This document shows, one piece after another, positions 60,063 to 64,000 of a stretch of DNA of 64,000 bases; position 1 is the stretch's first letter; every line of letters begins with the position of its first letter. The stretch comes from Allodiplogaster sudhausi (lineage: Eukaryota; Nematoda; Chromadorea; Rhabditida; Diplogasteridae): NCBI GenBank assembly GCA_945643635.1, contig CALZFC010000017.1, forward strand, positions 219,001 to 283,000. The letters are read 5' to 3'. The position numbers and the translations under genes are program-made. Below the pieces are notes generated by a model. That model was not told where the DNA came from. It did no database searches and saw only the letters and a list, made by a program, of their open reading frames with translations.

Positions 60063-61030
60063 CACTACCGTAACCCTGAAAATTCATTGAGCCATAATTT
60101 CATCCAAAACCTGTTTTGTGAAACCTTGTACATATCATTCAATAGCATTTCGAAAGCGCTTCAAATTTCATCTAGGAACATGTTTTGTTAAGATTTTATT
60201 TTCATCAAGAAAATTGGCTTTAAATAATATGAAGGGTAATCACACCACTTTATGGCCATTTCGACACTCTGGGACCTAGTTAGAAAGAAAGAGCGTGAAA
60301 TTTGCTACAAAGTAAACAATTTAAAAAAAAATTAAAGTTACTGTCATTTCGTCCAAGAATTCATAGTTTAGTTTATTCGAATTAGAATATTCCAATCCTT
60401 TTTTTCTACAGTTTTTCCATAAGGCCTTGTTATCCTATTCTTATGGCTTATAACAAATGATCGTATGCATGGAATTCCATTGAAGGGGGTTCATCTTGTA
60501 CCAAATTTCATCCTCTTTCTTATGATGTATGTTTGGGCATGTAGAAAAGTTTCTGAAGTAGTTTTTTAAGCGTTCTTATTTTACAAAACGAAATTTCCCA
60601 TATAAATCCAACCTTTTTCAATAAAAGAATGTATGAAACATTTGAAGAGCTCCATGAGAGCTCTTAGATGATATACTTACGATTTTGTAATATTAAGATT
60701 GAGCGTAGTTATGGACCAATGAATGCGCATGCACTGTGCCTCGGCGACCGAAAATGCGCCATTTGACTGAAACGAATTCTTGTAGCAAATTTGCAACATA
60801 TCAAAAAACTGCACTGTACTCTTTCCAAAAATGAATAAAAATTTTCCAAAAAGTGGTCAAAAAAATGTTCAGGGCCGTGTTTTGGGTCGAAAATGGATTT
60901 TTTAGAAAATTTTACGTATGACTAATTTGAAGAGCGTCCAACGGGCTATCGAACGGCATCTTTGATTTCGTCAAATTCGGAAAAGTGCAGCACCCAATAA
61001 TGCCGTGCTCGAATCTTACGAAGAGGCTGT
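60063..61030. mobile_element. Truncated TTAA-type foldback element
   Basis: 60063-60760 is nearly identical to about 27,468-28,165, one arm and the centre of the element in the gene B intron (shared ACTACCGTAACCCTGAAAAT and TATGGCCATTTCGACACTCTG). Past 60,760 it changes to another arm type and ends near 61,027 with GAGGCTGTCTTAA, a terminus like those of the other elements. The left terminus is missing. Confidence 0.65.
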
Positions 61031-61438
61031 CTTAATAAAGGCTCCTATTTCACGTGGGCTTGCTGTTATCGCGCTCACAATGTTTTGGGGCCCGCACCCC
61101 CGAAATAATTGATTACTGATATGACCACTTAAATCTTTTTTTCAAAGCACTATCAATTAGTTTTTATGCCCTTTTACATTCTGCATATAGATAGATGATT
61201 TTTTAAACTTTATGTAATTTTTTCCAAGGCTTGTTTTTTTTTAAATTTACATATATGTATTTATATGCTGTAGAACTGCAAAGGCTCTAGCATACAATAT
61301 AGAAAATTGAATGGAAAGTGTGTAATGCATAAAAAAAACGAATATTAAGCGTTTTCAAAAATTAGGCGAATGGAAAAAGTATAGATATTAGAGAAGACTA
61401 AAATGAAATTTAATAATTAATATGTTTTTTTAAAGAAA

Positions 61439-62869
61439 ATGGGCTTCACGCTCATGTTCTTCATTTTCTTTGCCTACGCGCCGTGGATCGCCGCTGTCTA
61501 CGTTGCAGAAATTGTCATTGTTATTCGACGACGAAAACTTGACTGCGGCTCTGCATTCTATGACCTCTTTCTGCTTGGCGGAATTATAGTAAGATGCTTC
61601 TTTTTTTGTAAATATTTCTGCAGAGTGATCAATAGCTCTCGATTCGTTTAAGTTACATGCTATATTTTGCAGGATATAATTCTGTTAATTTCATCTTTCA
61701 TTGCTTACCGCGTGAGTACGTCTTCTTTGTTTGTCGGACTCTTCTTCCCAAGTGAAGAAGCACAAGTCGTCTTCGGAATTGCTGCAAAGTACGTTTTGTA
61801 AGCTTTCAAGGATGACCTTCCATGTTCGGGCGGATAACTCTGCTGGTCTCTTTCAGGCTAACTTTCTTCTGTAACATGGCACAAAAGTACGTCAACGTCT
61901 TCATCGCTCTCAACCGCTTGACAGTCTTCTTTTTCCCGTTTTCTCATCAGGAGGTACTACATACATATTTTGAGCCACTTGAAGTAGCCATTCATTTATT
62001 TTCCTCCTAATAATATATGATACATGATGCCTAGTAACCATATTTTTATGTATTCATTTTTATTTCACTGTTTAGTTCTGGCGCCGCTTCTTCCCATTCT
62101 GCATGATCCTTGTCTTGGCCGCTGCCCTCGGAACAACATGGGAGAACTGGGTCACTCCGACTGTATATCTTCCCTTCATCACTAATGAAAAGGATGTTCT
62201 CTACAGAGGAGCCACTGACTTTTCCCAGAAGCCATGGGTAATTTCTCTGTTCTTAAAATTTTGTAAAAAAAAATTAAGTCAATTTTTAATCACATTTTAG
62301 TACAACGCTTACCAAGTGATGATGACCGTGCACATCTCTACAACGGCCCTCTGTCTTCTCTTCTATGCAGCGACCGCTTACCGTATCCGAATGCTGCGTT
62401 CGTCGGGGGGCTGGTCGAGTCGGAGCGAGTTGAGACTCCTTTACTATGGACTCGCTCAGTGTGCAATCGATACTCCGGCCTGCATTTATCAGGTATTTTA
62501 ATTTATTGTTGACTGCAATTTAAAAGATATTAGAAGACATATTACTCATTAGCTGCACATTCAGTTTCTCATCTGGAACTTTCCTCGCTTAACAGCTGCT
62601 AATATCAACACGTTTCTTGAAGTAAGGAAACCCTTGTTCAGGCCTAAAAATGGGTTGTTTTTTTCTTCAAATAAACGATGAGAGCTCTAAATTGCTAAAG
62701 TGTTGAATTGCTAAAGTTGGCTGCTTACCTCCTCGACAACCGCGCGCTCTCTCCGGCCGTGCTAATGTTCATGTTCAACTTTCGCATCCGACGGCTCATC
62801 CTCGGTGTCGTCTTGCCTCGTCGGCTGGCCAAGGCTGTGGTGGGCGAGACGAGTGCAGTTAGCGTGTAA
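61439..62869 (+). CDS. Srg-like (class gamma) serpentine receptor
   Basis: Seven exons: 61439-61588, 61673-61788, 61857-61953, 62076-62237, 62301-62492, 62565-62621 and 62717-62869. They total 927 bases, 308 residues, with consistent phases. Seven hydrophobic segments are visible. Useful signatures are GSAFYDLFLLGGIIDIILL (segment 2, the SFY..F pattern of Srg/Srv proteins), FIALNRLTVFFFPF (residues about 105-117, the NR-x-x-x-x-FFP motif after segment 3), FWRRFFPF, an extracellular loop ending KPWYNAY, and LSPAVLMFMFNFRIRR near the C-terminus. The family is thought to be G-protein-coupled chemoreceptors. The start is the first Met after a TTTTTTTAAAG site that could be a splice or trans-splice acceptor. 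Srv is the main alternative class. Confidence 0.85.
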
Positions 62870-63590
62870 ATAAATATACTTTTGTTACCGTCGAATTCCT
62901 TCGCACCAGCTACGCGATTACAAATAGCATCTATTTTGCTTTGGTTAAGGAGGCTTATAAGCCGAGACACAGGTCGAAAAATCATAGAAATTCTTGTTAC
63001 AAAGCTAATATCCAATGTGCTAACTGACTCTTTCAGGTCTCTAGCTTCCTTACTGTAAGTACATATTTTTGTTGTCAAATACTAGTTATAGGAATCTACT
63101 GAAAGTCTTATCGTATTCAAAATGAATCTCTTCAAATCTTTTCAGAGTTGCCAATGGTAGGACGCGTTCGCCTCATGCAGCGCAGACGCCATCATAGCTG
63201 TGTGAAATGAATAACTTCCAGTTGCTGTCTGAAATTTCATCGCATATGAGCCTGTTTAGATTCTATGCACCTTCTTTACTCATCGATTTTTTTTGGTCTA
63301 TGACAAAAAGGAATGAATTCGGCGTTGCCTCCTATTTTAATGGAGTGAAATATAAACGGTTGTTGGAGTCTTGCGGCGCATTCACTCATTGTCAGTACTC
63401 GGTTGAAGTACTTACGAGCATGGTTGTCGGGGATGACACCGAGTAGATTTGTGCATTTCAAAGTTGTATTCTGCCACTCGAAAGACATGTGCGGTCGGTT
63501 GAGCCTTGGATTAGACACATATGAAAGTAGCTAGAGCAACGAAATAGTTGCTGAAGGTAGATTCTTCTCGTGACAATAGAACTGCGTTGT
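62870..63590. other. Non-genic stretch after the Srg-like gene
   Basis: 3' flank of the receptor. Frames at 62725-63078 (minus) and 63207-63518 (both strands) are shadows or unsupported. No RNA gene seen. Confidence 0.4.
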
Positions 63591-63595
63591 GACGT

Positions 63596-64000
63596 TCAAA
63601 GAGCAAGGGTCGCGTTGGCTACATTACAGAAGTCGCTTTTTTCACAGCGGCAGATCACGGCGACTTGAGTGCAGGTTTTGTTAATGTAGCCCCCTGGGAA
63701 TATCGTATATCTTTTATTCTTCTTTCTTATTTCCACTAATCCAGAGCAAATTGCACATGTGACTGTGTCGTGGAAGCAATGCGATACTTGATGTGTTTTG
63801 AAAAAAAAAGAATAATATGCTGAAGGGTGCAATATCACACAGTTTGACGCACAAACGTTTCGCACGGAGCAGCCATTCAATGTTGTTCTTACTTGAAAGT
63901 TGTCGCTGGTTGTGTGAAAAGGGCATTTGATGAGCAAGATAGCATGTAATGCTTGGAGACGAGGCTCGTGTGTAAAGTGGCTGTGGAAGAAACGTTTTTA
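63596..64000 (-). CDS. Partial three-finger-like cysteine-rich protein, running off the window
   Basis: A minus-strand frame is open from the window edge to the stop at about 63,596. It contains LIKCPFHTTSDNF, NGCSVRNVCASNC, TVTCAICSGLV, GGYINKTCTQVAVICRCEKS and DFCNVANATL. The C-x-C-x-x-x-DFCN ending equals that of module 1 in the gene at 10769-13154 (CVCNSSDFCN), so the two are probably relatives. Two N-glycosylation sites (NKT, NAT) fit a secreted protein. The signal peptide lies beyond the window. An intron inside the frame is possible (GTAAGA after DNFQ). It is presumably a secreted or surface protein; function unknown. Confidence 0.5.

Noticed and set aside
1..64000. Bacterial-type features (ribosome binding sites, operons, CRISPR, prophage)
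   Set aside because: The genes are intron-containing nematode families with spliceosomal signals; none of these features apply, and no regularly spaced short repeats were seen.

Overview
The window looks like nuclear DNA of a nematode, most likely a rhabditid and possibly a diplogastrid such as Pristionchus (inference). The evidence is short exons with GT..AG introns and nematode-style acceptors, seven-transmembrane chemoreceptors of the Str and Srg types, an HSP-12-type small heat-shock protein, a secreted class 3 lipase and three-finger-like cysteine-rich proteins. There are also many foldback and MITE-like repeats and GA/CT microsatellites. No rRNA, complete tRNA, CRISPR array or prokaryotic operon was seen. 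Gene models were built by hand from reading frame, splice signals and intron phase.

Layout. 0-3 kb holds a partial Str-like receptor and a broken copy of its first exon. 3.4-6.0 kb holds retroelement debris and purine-rich repeats. 6.3-8.8 kb (minus) holds an unrecognised gene with an array of duplicated phase-1 exons that offers four different C-termini. 10.77-13.15 kb (plus) holds a complete 348-residue gene with three three-finger-like modules and a C-terminal membrane segment. 13,957-23,717 and 41,285-50,368 are the arms of a nearly identical 9-10 kb inverted duplication around a 17.6 kb spacer; each arm has an intact 361-residue Str-type receptor. 53.5-54.55 kb holds a 117-residue small HSP. 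54.8-57.2 kb (minus) holds a 291-residue lipase. 61.4-62.9 kb (plus) holds a 308-residue Srg-like receptor. The right edge holds part of a second three-finger-like gene.

The most novel item is a family of small secreted proteins in the left arm (gene A), the spacer (gene B) and at 33.7-34.5 kb (gene C). Each has a signal-peptide exon, one phase-1 intron, and a second exon with the motif S-[TI]-F-C-I-L-H followed by a second Cys six residues after the first. The copy in the right arm has lost its signal-peptide exon. In gene B a TTAA-flanked foldback element sits exactly at the splice acceptor.

How it fits together. An older duplication copied about 19.8-23.5 kb into the spacer (23.7-30.9 kb). 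A much younger inverted duplication then doubled the receptor and the small-peptide locus. Receptors, secreted peptides and cysteine-rich surface proteins suggest a chemosensory or secreted-protein neighbourhood evolving by duplication. Functional links between these genes are inference only.
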